Assembly: GCF_036346595.1 (NCBI RefSeq)
Contig: NZ_CP107834.1
Coordinates: 6,262,001-6,326,000 of the forward strand
Source of the DNA: Streptomyces sp. NBC_00525
Lineage (GTDB): Bacteria; Actinomycetota; Actinomycetes; Streptomycetales; Streptomycetaceae
DNA length: 64,000 bases
Direction of reading: 5' to 3'
Shown here: positions 18,070 through 26,483 of the stretch, one piece after another
Layout of the letters: each line of letters opens with the position of its first letter
Numbering within the stretch: the stretch's first letter is position 1
Position numbers and translations under genes: made by a program
The notes under the pieces: model-generated
What the model saw: only the letters and a program-made list of their open reading frames with translations
Databases searched by the model: none
What the model was told of the DNA's origin: nothing

Positions 18070-18668
18070 ACCGAATGACTCCGTGGTCCTGAAGGGACGA
18101 AGAGGAAGTGGCGCCGAATCCGCCGGCTCCGGGGCGAGGCCCTGAATAAGCCTTGGCCAACGGAAGTCGTGACGCCTCTCCGTACCGGGCGGGGAAAGGA
18201 GAAAGGTGAACCAGAGCGCCATGAGCCTTCCACCGGCCTCCGGGCGCGGGCAAGACCAGGAGTCGGAAATCCTGGGGGCCATTTTTCGGAAGTGAGGAAA
18301 ACTTCGCCGCCCAAACCTGGGGCCCGCCCGGACACCGGGCGCCGGCACGCCGGCCCGGCATTCCCGTGAAACGCGGACCGGCCGGGATTCACCACGTGCG
18401 CTTCCCTCATTCGGAAGCCGCCGGGGGCATCTCTTCGGACTGTTGTCATTGTCCGCGCAGGTGGGCTGTGGCAGCCTCGTGGATCACGGCGTCGACGCCA
18501 TCGGGCCACGTCCCCCGAGCGGAGGGGGACCTTGCACCGGCCGGCAGACCGTACAGACCTCGGCTTCACCCCGCTCATTCCCTCCAGCGCGATTCCGCAT
18601 GTATCGGCGGCCGACTGGTTGTAGCCGACGGGCGACTCGACCGGTCGCTCTCAGATTGAGGTAACCAA
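18070..18668. other. Divergent control region between the two lipid operons
   Basis: About 600 bp without a convincing gene. It must hold promoters for the KAS III operon (left) and the ligase operon (right). The right-hand promoter candidate at 18444-18477 is listed separately. A weak GAAGT/ACTTC inverted pair occurs near 18289-18305. The ligase gene is preceded by TTGAGG at about 18656-18661. I could not define the left-hand promoter. Confidence 0.5.
18444..18477 (+). promoter_or_regulatory. Candidate promoter of the acyl-AMP ligase operon, matches the mtn element
   Basis: TGTCATTGTCCG (18444-18455) followed by GTGGCAGCCT (18468-18477): -35 TTGTCC, 17-bp spacer, -10 CAGCCT. The 12-bp left block is identical to that at 11311 and the right block differs by one base. 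The bases just before are also alike (CTGT against CTGC). The leader to the ligase start is about 190 bp. Confidence 0.55.
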
Positions 18669-20723
18669 GTGGAATCTGTAACGGAAACCGACTTTGTCCG
18701 CACTCTGATGAAACGTGCACACGACAACCCGCACGAGCCGGCGTTCACATTCCTCGAGGGCGACCTCGATGTGGTCGGCACACTTACCTACGGGGAGCTG
18801 CACGACCGTGCCCGGGAACTGGCCGGCCGACTGCGGGAAACCATGGCGCCCGGTGACCGCGTACTGCTGCTTTATCCGGCGGGCCTCGACTACATCGTCA
18901 CATTCTTCGGCTGCCTGTACGCCGGAGTGATCGCCGTCCCCCTCTACGTTCCGCAGCGGCGAACGGCTCCCACGGTGGAGGCGATCGCACGGGACTGCGC
19001 GGCCGGCGCGGTGCTCACCACGGAGGCGGGGCTGCGGCGCACCTCCCTCTTCGCCCCGGACTCACGGGTCGCGGGCCTGCCCTGGCTGGCCACGGACCGG
19101 CCCGCGAGCGGCCGTTCCGCGCCGCCCGAGCCGGACGTCTCCCCGGAGACCATCGCCTATCTGCAATACACGTCCGGCTCCACCTCCACCCCCAAGGGCG
19201 TGGTCATCGACCACCGCAACGCCGTGGCCCAGTGCGCCGAGGCGGCGGTCTCCTGGCAGGTCGACGGCACCAGCCGATGGGTGTCGTGGCTGCCGCACTT
19301 CCACGACTACGGCCAGATCGGCTCGGTCCTGCTCCCCGTGTACGCCGGCTGCCACTCCGTACTGATGGCCCCGACGACGTTCGTGCGCCGCCCGATCCGC
19401 TGGCTCCAGGCGATCTCGCGCTACCACGGCACGCACACCGGGGCGCCGAACTTCGCGTACGACCTCTGCGTCGACGCCACCACCGAGGAGCAGCGGGCCG
19501 GCCTGGACCTCAGCTCGCTCATCACGGCCGGCAACGGCGCCGAGCCCGTGCAGTACGACACCCACCGCAGGTTCAGCCGGACGTTCACCGCGCACGGCCT
19601 CAAGCCCGAGGCCCTGTGCCCCTCCTACGGTCTCGCGGAGGCGACCCTGAAGGTCACCAACAAGGCCCCCGGCGCCGAAGCCGCGTGGGGGACCTTCGAC
19701 AGGATCACCGTCGGCGCACCCGTCACCGAACTCCCCGCCGACGACGCCGTACGCCCCCTCGTCTCGTGCGGGACGACCGTGCCGGACACCCGGATCGCGG
19801 TCGTCGAGCCGGAGACGCGCCGCCGGCTGCCCGACGGCCACGCCGGCGAGGTCTGGGTGAACGGCCCCAGCGTGGCCCGCGGTTACTGGGGGCGCCCGGA
19901 GGAGAGCGAGCAGACCTTCCGGGCCCGCGTCGAGGGCGACGACGGCGACACCGGCACCTATCTCAGGACCGGCGACCTCGGCTTCCTCCACCACGGGGAG
20001 CTCTACCTCTGCGGACGACTCAAGGACCTGGTCATCATCGACGGCGTCAACCACTACCCCCAGGACATCGAACGCACCGCCGAGGACAGCGATCCCGCCG
20101 TCCGGCGCGGCCGTTCCGCCGCGTTCAGCGTGCGCCAGGACGGACGGGAGAGCCTCGTCGTGGTGGCCGAGTGCGCCCCCCGCGCGGAGAGCCGGGCCGA
20201 CGAGGTCGCCGTCGCGATCCGGGACGAGGTCTGGCGCCGCCACGAGATCGGCGCCTCGGTCGTCGTCACCGGCGCGGGCGGCGTCCCCGTCACCACCAGC
20301 GGCAAGATCCGGCGCTCGCAGTGCAGGGCGGACCTCCTGGAGGACCGCCTCACCGCCCTCGCCCGCCTCGACGCCGGGCCGGCCGGCTCCGCCGACGCCC
20401 CGTCCGCCCGGCCCGCCCCGGCGCCCGCCGCCTCCGCGGCCGACGCGCTGCGCCTCGGCTGCCGTACGTACATCGAGGGCTGGGTGCTCGAACGGGTGCT
20501 GGAAGGACGCGGCGAGGTGGACGCGCGACTGCCGCTGTCCGCCCACGGCGTCACCTCGCGGAACATGCTGGAACTCCACTACGGGCTCGAGGAATGGAGC
20601 GGACTGACGGTGCCACCGGAGTGGATGTGGGAGACGGAGTCGATCGACGCGCTGGCCGGCCTGGTCGCGCAGCGGCTGGCCCGGCCCGCCGCCCGGACCG
20701 CGGGTGAGGGGGAGGGCCGATGA
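18669..20723 (+). CDS. Fatty acyl-AMP ligase with C-terminal carrier-like domain
   Basis: A 684-residue adenylating enzyme. The P-loop motif YLQYTSGSTSTPKGVVIDH, the SYGLAEATLKV motif and TYLRTGDLGFLHHGELYLCG are typical of the FAAL branch, which activates fatty acids as acyl-adenylates and passes them to a carrier protein. The last 85 residues (DALRLGCRTYIEGWV onward) look like an acyl carrier domain, with Ser630 in GVTSRNMLELHYGLEEW in place of the usual GxDSL. Whether that Ser is pantetheinylated is uncertain. GTG start, with TTGAGG upstream. First gene of the seven-gene right-hand operon; it overlaps the next gene by ATGA. Confidence 0.9.
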   Translation: MESVTETDFVRTLMKRAHDNPHEPAFTFLEGDLDVVGTLTYGELHDRARELAGRLRETMAPGDRVLLLYPAGLDYIVTFFGCLYAGVIAVPLYVPQRRTAPTVEAIARDCAAGAVLTTEAGLRRTSLFAPDSRVAGLPWLATDRPASGRSAPPEPDVSPETIAYLQYTSGSTSTPKGVVIDHRNAVAQCAEAAVSWQVDGTSRWVSWLPHFHDYGQIGSVLLPVYAGCHSVLMAPTTFVRRPIRWLQAISRYHGTHTGAPNFAYDLCVDATTEEQRAGLDLSSLITAGNGAEPVQYDTHRRFSRTFTAHGLKPEALCPSYGLAEATLKVTNKAPGAEAAWGTFDRITVGAPVTELPADDAVRPLVSCGTTVPDTRIAVVEPETRRRLPDGHAGEVWVNGPSVARGYWGRPEESEQTFRARVEGDDGDTGTYLRTGDLGFLHHGELYLCGRLKDLVIIDGVNHYPQDIERTAEDSDPAVRRGRSAAFSVRQDGRESLVVVAECAPRAESRADEVAVAIRDEVWRRHEIGASVVVTGAGGVPVTTSGKIRRSQCRADLLEDRLTALARLDAGPAGSADAPSARPAPAPAASAADALRLGCRTYIEGWVLERVLEGRGEVDARLPLSAHGVTSRNMLELHYGLEEWSGLTVPPEWMWETESIDALAGLVAQRLARPAARTAGEGEGR

Positions 20724-21763
20724 GGATCGCCGCCGTATCCGCAGCCCTGCCGTCCCGGCGCGTCACCAACGACGACATCCTCGCCCTCGTGCGCGAGCAC
20801 AGCGCCGCCGGCTTCGAGGGCGACCTGGAGGACGCGCTCCGCAAGGTCAGCTTCTGGCTCGCCTACTCGGGCTCCGAGGCCCGGCTGTGGTGCGACGGGC
20901 AGGAGCGACCGATCGACCTGCTCGTCCGCGCCGCCGAACAGGCCCTCACCCAGGCGGAGATGGCGCGCGAGAGCATCGACGTCGTCATCTACACCGGCAT
21001 CGGCAGGGGGTTCCTGGAGCCGGGCGGCGCCTATCACGCGGCGGCGGCCCTGGGCATCGACCGGGCCCAGTGCTTCGACGTCCTGGACGCCTGCATGAGC
21101 TGGACGCGGGCCGTGCAGCTGGCCGAGGGTCTGTTCGCCTCGGGCGCGTGCCGCACGGCGATGCTCGTCAACGCCGAGTTCAACATGCGGCCGGGCGGAG
21201 CCGTCTACCCCGACGTCTTCACCCTGCGCCACGCCGACGAGATCACCTGGAGCTTCCCCGCCTACACCCTCGGCGAGGCCGCGTCCGCGACGATCCTCAC
21301 CGCCGACGGCGAGGCCCCGTGGTCCTTCGAGTTCTCCTCGCGCCCGGACCTGGCGGAACTCTGCAACATCCCCATGGCGGGCTACGCGGACTACTCGCTG
21401 CCCTCGGAGAAGGTCGCCAGGAACGGGGTCGGCCGGTTCACCTCCTTCGGGTTCGACCTCCACGAGGCCGCCCGCATCGAGGCCATGGAGGTGTTCAAGC
21501 GCCTCGACGCACCGACGGACGGGGTGTCGGCGGTCTTCACGCACGCCTCGTCGAAACGGTTCTGGCAGGAGATGGCGGACACCGTGGGCCTGGGCGACCA
21601 GATCTTCCACGTCTTCCAGGACACCGGGAACATCGTCTCGGCCTCGGTGCCGACCGCGATCGCCACCGCCGTGTCCGAAGGACGCCTGAACCGGGGGGAC
21701 CGCGCGATCGGCTGGGTCGGAAGCGCCGGCATGTCCTTCAGCGCCTTCTCATTCGTGTACTGA
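20720..21763 (+). CDS. Second KAS III-like enzyme (3-oxoacyl-ACP synthase III family)
   Basis: A 347-residue thiolase-superfamily protein, divergent from the cluster's FabH. The triad is recognisable: Cys125 in DVLDACMSWTRA, His in FTHASSKRFW and Asn in FQDTGNIVSASVPTAI. The N-terminus (RIAAVSAALPSRRVTNDDIL) matches KAS III. The SFWLAYSGSEARLWCDGQER insert corresponds to the region where FabH has its arginine-rich substrate loop. It overlaps the ligase, suggesting it takes the acyl group loaded by that enzyme and condenses it, or performs a non-standard condensation or acyl transfer as several KAS III relatives do. Confidence 0.88.
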   Translation: MRIAAVSAALPSRRVTNDDILALVREHSAAGFEGDLEDALRKVSFWLAYSGSEARLWCDGQERPIDLLVRAAEQALTQAEMARESIDVVIYTGIGRGFLEPGGAYHAAAALGIDRAQCFDVLDACMSWTRAVQLAEGLFASGACRTAMLVNAEFNMRPGGAVYPDVFTLRHADEITWSFPAYTLGEAASATILTADGEAPWSFEFSSRPDLAELCNIPMAGYADYSLPSEKVARNGVGRFTSFGFDLHEAARIEAMEVFKRLDAPTDGVSAVFTHASSKRFWQEMADTVGLGDQIFHVFQDTGNIVSASVPTAIATAVSEGRLNRGDRAIGWVGSAGMSFSAFSFVY

Positions 21764-21782
21764 CCGGAGGACGGAGAACAAG

Positions 21783-24398
21783 ATGGGTACACCCCTTAAG
21801 TCCGTCGGCAACGCGCTGGGGCACGGCCTCGGCTATGCCGTCTCGCGTTTCCGGTCCAACCGCGACGAGCTGCGGACCGAGGAGGCCGAACGGCTCCTGG
21901 ACTGCCTCGTGGAGGCGGGCCCGATCTACATGAAGATGGGCCAGCTGCTCGCCACCCGGTCCGACCTGGTCCCCTCCGAGTGGGCCGACAAGCTGCGCAC
22001 ACTCCAGGACGACGCCCCGCACATGGACGCGGCCACCACCCGTGCCGTCGTCACGCGGGAACTGCGCGCCCCCATGAACAGCGTCTTCCGGGAGTTCGAC
22101 CTCCAACCGGTGGCCAGCGGTTCGGTCGCCCAGGTGCACCGGGCCCGGCTGCTGTCCGGCCAGCAGGTCGCCGTGAAGCTGGTGAAGGAGGGCGTGCCGG
22201 AGCACATCGAGCAGAACCTGCGGATGATGAGGCGGGGCGTCCGGCTCGCCGAGAAGGTGGTCCCGGCGGTGGCCGCGTCGGACGGCCTGCGGCGCTTCAC
22301 CGAGGTCGCCACGCTGTTCCGCTCCCAGGCCGACATGCTCCAGGAAGCGGTGCGCCAGAAGGCGGTGTACCGCAACTTCGAGGGCCACCCCTACGTCCGC
22401 GTGCCGCGCGTGATCCCGGATCTGGTGACCCCGCGCATGCTCACCATGGAGTTCATGGAGGGCATCCGGGGCAACGCCGCCCAGCAGGTGAAGCTGCCGG
22501 CGCACCAGCTGGCGCGGCGCCTCCAGGACACGATCTACACGATGCTGTACATGCACGGCCTGTCGCACGGGGACCCGCACCCCGGCAACATCCTCTTCTC
22601 CGAGGAGGGCGAGCTGATCCTGCTCGACTACGGGATCACGGTCGAGCTGACCGAGGACGAGAAGTGGGGCCTGTCCTCCTTCTACTACGCCTGCACCCGC
22701 AAGGAGTGGGACGTCGCGGTGGAGCGGTTCACCGCCCACTTCGTCACCGGCGGCGAGCATCTGCGCGACAACTGGGCCGAGTACCGTTCGGAGCTCGTGG
22801 CGGCCCTGGAGCACCACTTCGACACCGCGTCGAACCGGTGGTCGACGATCAGCTACTTCCGGGACGTCAGCGACATCCTGCGGAAGTACGGCGCCCGGTA
22901 CACCACCAGCTTCACCAAGGTCGAACTGGTCTTCCTGTCCTGCGAGGGGTTCGCCACCCAGCTGGACCCGGAGATCAACATCTGGGAGAACGCCCGCAAG
23001 TTCACCGACCGCTACTCGCCCTACATGAGCAAGGCGGTGCGCGCACGGTTCGACGAGCAGTTCACCACCCAGATACCGGGCTCCCTGGAGCTGCGGGACC
23101 GGGCGGGCCGCTCGCTGGTCGCACCGACCCACATCCACCGCTACTTCTTCCCCAGCACGTACCCGATCTTCGTCAAGGAAGCCCGGGCCGGCCGCGTCCG
23201 GGACGTCGACGGCAACGAGTACGTGGACCTCTCCGGCGGGTACGGACCGCACATCCTCGGCTACTCGCACCCGGTGGTCAACGAGGCGATCACCGCGGGC
23301 GTGGAGGCCGGTCTCGTCAACGGCATCGGCCACGAGCCGGAGGTGGAACTGGCCGAGGCCCTCGTCGACGCCTTCCCGGCGGCGGACCGGGCCCTGCTGT
23401 GCAACTCCGGAACCGAGGCCGTACTCCTGGCGATACGGCTGTGCCGCGCGGCCCGCAAGCGCAAGATCGTGGCCAAGTTCGAGGGCCACTACCACGGCTT
23501 CTCGGACCAGGGCATGGTCAGCTCCTGGTTCCGCTTCACCGGCGACAAGCACTCACCCAAGCCGATCGCCGGCAGCCTCGGCACGGACTCGGACGTCATC
23601 GAGAGCACGGTGGTGCTCCAGTACGGGGACATAGGCGGCCTCGAGCGGCTGCGGGCACACGCGGACGAACTGGCCTGCGTCATCGTCGAGCCGATGCCGT
23701 CCTCGACGACCACCTTCGACCTGGAGTTCCTCACCGCGCTGCGGAAGGTGTGCACCGACACGGGTGTGCCCCTGGTGTTCGACGAGGTCGTCACGGGATT
23801 CCGGGTGGCGTACGGCGGGGCGCAGACGATGGCGGGCATCGAGCCGGACCTCACCTGCCTCGGGAAGATCATCGGCGGCGGCCTGCCGTGCGGCGCGGTG
23901 GTGGGACGCTCCGAACTGGTGGAGACGTGCCGGAGCTCCGAGGACCCCTTCCTGGACTACGAGCGGAAGGCCTTCGCCGGCGGCACACTCAGCGGCAACT
24001 CGCTGACATGCCGGGCGGGTCTGGCGGTACTCACCCATCTGCGGGCCAACCAGCAGCTGTACGAGGAGCTGGAGGCCAAGACCCAGTGGCTGCGGAACGA
24101 GTTCGCCGAGAGCACCGCGAAGCGCGGCATATCCTGCCGCATCAACGCCCGCAACTCGATCTTCTCGCTCAACTTCAGCCACCGGTCGGCGGGCATCTAC
24201 CGGGAACGGATGGCCGGAAGCAACTTCAAGGCCACCATCGCGCTCGCGTACTACATGAGGCAGCACGGCGTCTATATGCCGGAGTTGCACAGCTTCCTGC
24301 TCAGCACCGCCCACACCGTCGAGGACCTGGCCGCCACCGGCAAGGCCTTCGACCTCAGTGTGGCGGAGATGGCGAACGACGGCTTCTTCACGACGTGA
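21783..24398 (+). CDS. Fusion of ABC1/UbiB-type atypical kinase and class III aminotransferase (GSA-aminomutase-like)
   Basis: An 871-residue two-domain protein. Residues 1 to about 430 are a UbiB/ABC1/ADCK kinase: the KxGQ motif in YMKMGQLLATRSDLVP, the Ala-rich-loop equivalent VASGSVAQVHRA, VAVKLVKEG, the catalytic loop HGDPHPGNIL (Asp264) and DYG at 282-284, so all active residues are present. Residues about 445-871 are a PLP-dependent class III aminotransferase close to glutamate-1-semialdehyde aminomutase: LCNSGTEAVLLAIRLCRAAR, FEGHYHGFSDQ, VFDEVVTGFRV and Lys695 in CLGKIIGGGLPCGAVVG. UbiB kinases work on or near isoprenoid/lipid pathways. An amine-forming step on the fatty chain is my inference. 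There is no stop or frame break between the domains. Confidence 0.9.
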   Translation: MGTPLKSVGNALGHGLGYAVSRFRSNRDELRTEEAERLLDCLVEAGPIYMKMGQLLATRSDLVPSEWADKLRTLQDDAPHMDAATTRAVVTRELRAPMNSVFREFDLQPVASGSVAQVHRARLLSGQQVAVKLVKEGVPEHIEQNLRMMRRGVRLAEKVVPAVAASDGLRRFTEVATLFRSQADMLQEAVRQKAVYRNFEGHPYVRVPRVIPDLVTPRMLTMEFMEGIRGNAAQQVKLPAHQLARRLQDTIYTMLYMHGLSHGDPHPGNILFSEEGELILLDYGITVELTEDEKWGLSSFYYACTRKEWDVAVERFTAHFVTGGEHLRDNWAEYRSELVAALEHHFDTASNRWSTISYFRDVSDILRKYGARYTTSFTKVELVFLSCEGFATQLDPEINIWENARKFTDRYSPYMSKAVRARFDEQFTTQIPGSLELRDRAGRSLVAPTHIHRYFFPSTYPIFVKEARAGRVRDVDGNEYVDLSGGYGPHILGYSHPVVNEAITAGVEAGLVNGIGHEPEVELAEALVDAFPAADRALLCNSGTEAVLLAIRLCRAARKRKIVAKFEGHYHGFSDQGMVSSWFRFTGDKHSPKPIAGSLGTDSDVIESTVVLQYGDIGGLERLRAHADELACVIVEPMPSSTTTFDLEFLTALRKVCTDTGVPLVFDEVVTGFRVAYGGAQTMAGIEPDLTCLGKIIGGGLPCGAVVGRSELVETCRSSEDPFLDYERKAFAGGTLSGNSLTCRAGLAVLTHLRANQQLYEELEAKTQWLRNEFAESTAKRGISCRINARNSIFSLNFSHRSAGIYRERMAGSNFKATIALAYYMRQHGVYMPELHSFLLSTAHTVEDLAATGKAFDLSVAEMANDGFFTT

Positions 24399-24489
24399 GT
24401 CCGCACGGACGCACCCGGGGACTTCGGTCCGTCCCCCTTCACGCCCGGTGGCCGCACCGGGTTCAGCACGCTCGACGAGGATGGTGACC

Positions 24490-25599
24490 ATGAGCTCCAA
24501 GGGCTCAGAGAAGTGGATTCTGTACAGCACGTGCGACGAGGACTCCGACTCCGAGATGCGGGCCCTGGACGTCTCGGAGGGCGAGGACGTGCTGAGTGTG
24601 ACGGGCAGCGGCTGCCGCACCCTGAGCCTGGTCGCGAACCACCCCCGGTCGGTGGTCTCGGTGGACATGGCCCCCGGCCAGAACTACCTGCTCGAAGTGA
24701 AGCTGGCGGCGATCCGGCACTTCGACTACGACTCGCTCCTCGCCCTCCTCGGCATCGACCCCTGTCCGGACCGGTGGCGGCTGTTCGTCCAGCTCAAGGA
24801 CAAGATCAGCCCCGCGGCCTTCCGTTACTTCGCACGGCACCGCAAGGAGGTGCGCCGGGGCCTGGTCGTGTCGGGCCGGCACGAGAAGTTCTACAAGCGC
24901 GTGGTCGCCCCCACGATGCGGCTCCTGTACGGCCGCGCGATGCGCGACCTGTTCTCGGCGCAGACGCTGGAGGAGCAGCGCATCATCTACCGGCGCAGGA
25001 TCGACGGCGTCATGTGGCGGACGCTGGTCCGCCACGGCTTCTCCGAACGCATCCTCAAGTTCGTCCTGAACGACCCCGGTTACCGCATCACCATCGATGT
25101 GGACTCCGTCGGCGGCTACATCCTCGAACGCGTCGACCACACGTTCATGAACCACCTCGCCAAGGACAACCACTGGCTCGCGTTCACGTTCCTGGGCCGC
25201 TATCCGCATCGGGGCACCCTGCCGCACTACCTGCTGCGGGAGAACTACGAGGCGATCCGTTCCGCCCCGACGAAGGTCGAGATCGTGACGGGAAATCTCA
25301 TCGAGTACATACAGAAGGCGCCTGACGCCTCATTGGACAAATTCTCCCTGTCCGATGTGACAAGCTGTATCCCCCAGGACGGTTTCGATCAGATCATGCG
25401 GAACATCGCCCGTGCCGGCAGGCCCGGCGGGCGCGTGTGCTACCGGAATTTTCTGGCGAAACACCAGGTGCCTGCGGAAGCAAGCTCCACGTTGTTCCGG
25501 GACGAGGCGCTGAGTACGTCGCTCACTCACGACGACAAGGCATTCGTCTACGACATCGAGGTGCTCACGGTCAAGGGCCGGCCCGCACGGGCGGCCTGA
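24490..25599 (+). CDS. DUF3419 / BtaA-like S-adenosylmethionine 3-amino-3-carboxypropyl transferase
   Basis: A 369-residue protein of the DUF3419 family, typified by BtaA, which transfers the 3-amino-3-carboxypropyl group of SAM to diacylglycerol and releases MTA in betaine-lipid synthesis. Recognisable parts are the N-terminal WILYSTCDEDSDSEMRAL, the SAM-binding DVLSVTGSGCRTLSLVANHP and VVSVDMAPGQNYLLEVKLAA, and the C-terminal FDQIMRNIARAGRPGGRVCY. The start at 24490 has GAGG at good spacing; the ATG at 24481 is too close to that site. The acceptor here is unlikely to be diacylglycerol alone, given the ligase, ketosynthases and aminotransferase around it. The mtn operon 9 kb away would remove the MTA by-product. 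Confidence 0.85.
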   Translation: MSSKGSEKWILYSTCDEDSDSEMRALDVSEGEDVLSVTGSGCRTLSLVANHPRSVVSVDMAPGQNYLLEVKLAAIRHFDYDSLLALLGIDPCPDRWRLFVQLKDKISPAAFRYFARHRKEVRRGLVVSGRHEKFYKRVVAPTMRLLYGRAMRDLFSAQTLEEQRIIYRRRIDGVMWRTLVRHGFSERILKFVLNDPGYRITIDVDSVGGYILERVDHTFMNHLAKDNHWLAFTFLGRYPHRGTLPHYLLRENYEAIRSAPTKVEIVTGNLIEYIQKAPDASLDKFSLSDVTSCIPQDGFDQIMRNIARAGRPGGRVCYRNFLAKHQVPAEASSTLFRDEALSTSLTHDDKAFVYDIEVLTVKGRPARAA

Positions 25600-25615
25600 A
25601 AGGAAGGTGCCCGAA

Positions 25616-26470
25616 ATGACAACCGAGACCACCAGGGTGGAGACGGCCGGCGGCCGGATCGACCTCCGACGTGTCGGACAGGGCAGGACTGTCCTGTTCG
25701 TGCACGGCCTGATGGTCAACGGACACGTGTGGGACCCGCTGATCGCGGGGCTGCGCGACCGGTGCCACATGGTGCTGCCCGATTTCCCCCTGGGTGGGCA
25801 CCGCGACCCCCTGGCCCCGGACGCCGACTGCTCGCTGGAGGGGCACGCGGCGCGCGTGCTGGACATCGCGCGCCAACTCCCGGGCCCCATCGTGCTGGTG
25901 GGCAACGACACGGGCGGGGCCATCGCCCAGATCTGCGTGGCGCGGGAACCGGAGCTCTTCGAGCGCCTGGTGCTCCTGCCCTCCGACGCCTTCGACAACT
26001 GCCCGCCGAAGCTCCTCGTCCCGATGCGCCTGCTGCTCGGCATCCCCGGAGTCGTCCGGGTGGTCGGGAGCGGGCTGCGGCTGGGCCTGGCCAAGCGGGC
26101 GCTGATGACACTGGTGGCGCGCAGCAAGGTTCCGACGGACCGTATCGACGAGATGCTGGGCGCCCTGCCGAGCGACCGCGGTGTGCAGCGGGATTTCGTC
26201 AAACTCCTGGCCGGTTTACGACCGGCGGTCACCAAGGCCGTTGCGCAGGAACTGCACCGGTTCAAGGGACCCGTCCTCGTCGTCTGGTCGCGTAAGGACC
26301 CGCTTTTCCCGTTCGGTCATGCGGAGCGGCTGGCCGGCTGCTTCTCCCGCAGTTCGGTCGCCGTCGCCGAGAAATCGCGCGCCTTCGTCTCGCTCGACGA
26401 GCCGGAATGGCTCACCGAGCGGCTCATCGAATTCATCGACGGCGGCGGGCCGTCGCACGATGCCATGTAA
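25616..26470 (+). CDS. Alpha/beta hydrolase fold protein with Asp nucleophile elbow
   Basis: A 284-residue alpha/beta hydrolase: oxyanion region VLFVHGLMVNGHVWDPL, nucleophile elbow VLVGNDTGGAIAQ with Asp in place of Ser (as in haloalkane dehalogenases and epoxide hydrolases), and acid region LVVWSRKDPLFPFG. At the expected catalytic His the sequence is EKSRAFVSLDEPEWLTE, with no His. It may be a non-classical or non-hydrolytic member. The ATG at 25616 has AAGGAAGG 8 nt upstream; the GTG at 25607 overlaps that site. It follows the BtaA-like gene by 16 bp and precedes the dehydrogenase-like gene by 13 bp. Confidence 0.85.
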   Translation: MTTETTRVETAGGRIDLRRVGQGRTVLFVHGLMVNGHVWDPLIAGLRDRCHMVLPDFPLGGHRDPLAPDADCSLEGHAARVLDIARQLPGPIVLVGNDTGGAIAQICVAREPELFERLVLLPSDAFDNCPPKLLVPMRLLLGIPGVVRVVGSGLRLGLAKRALMTLVARSKVPTDRIDEMLGALPSDRGVQRDFVKLLAGLRPAVTKAVAQELHRFKGPVLVVWSRKDPLFPFGHAERLAGCFSRSSVAVAEKSRAFVSLDEPEWLTERLIEFIDGGGPSHDAM

Positions 26471-26483
26471 GAGAGGTGCATAC

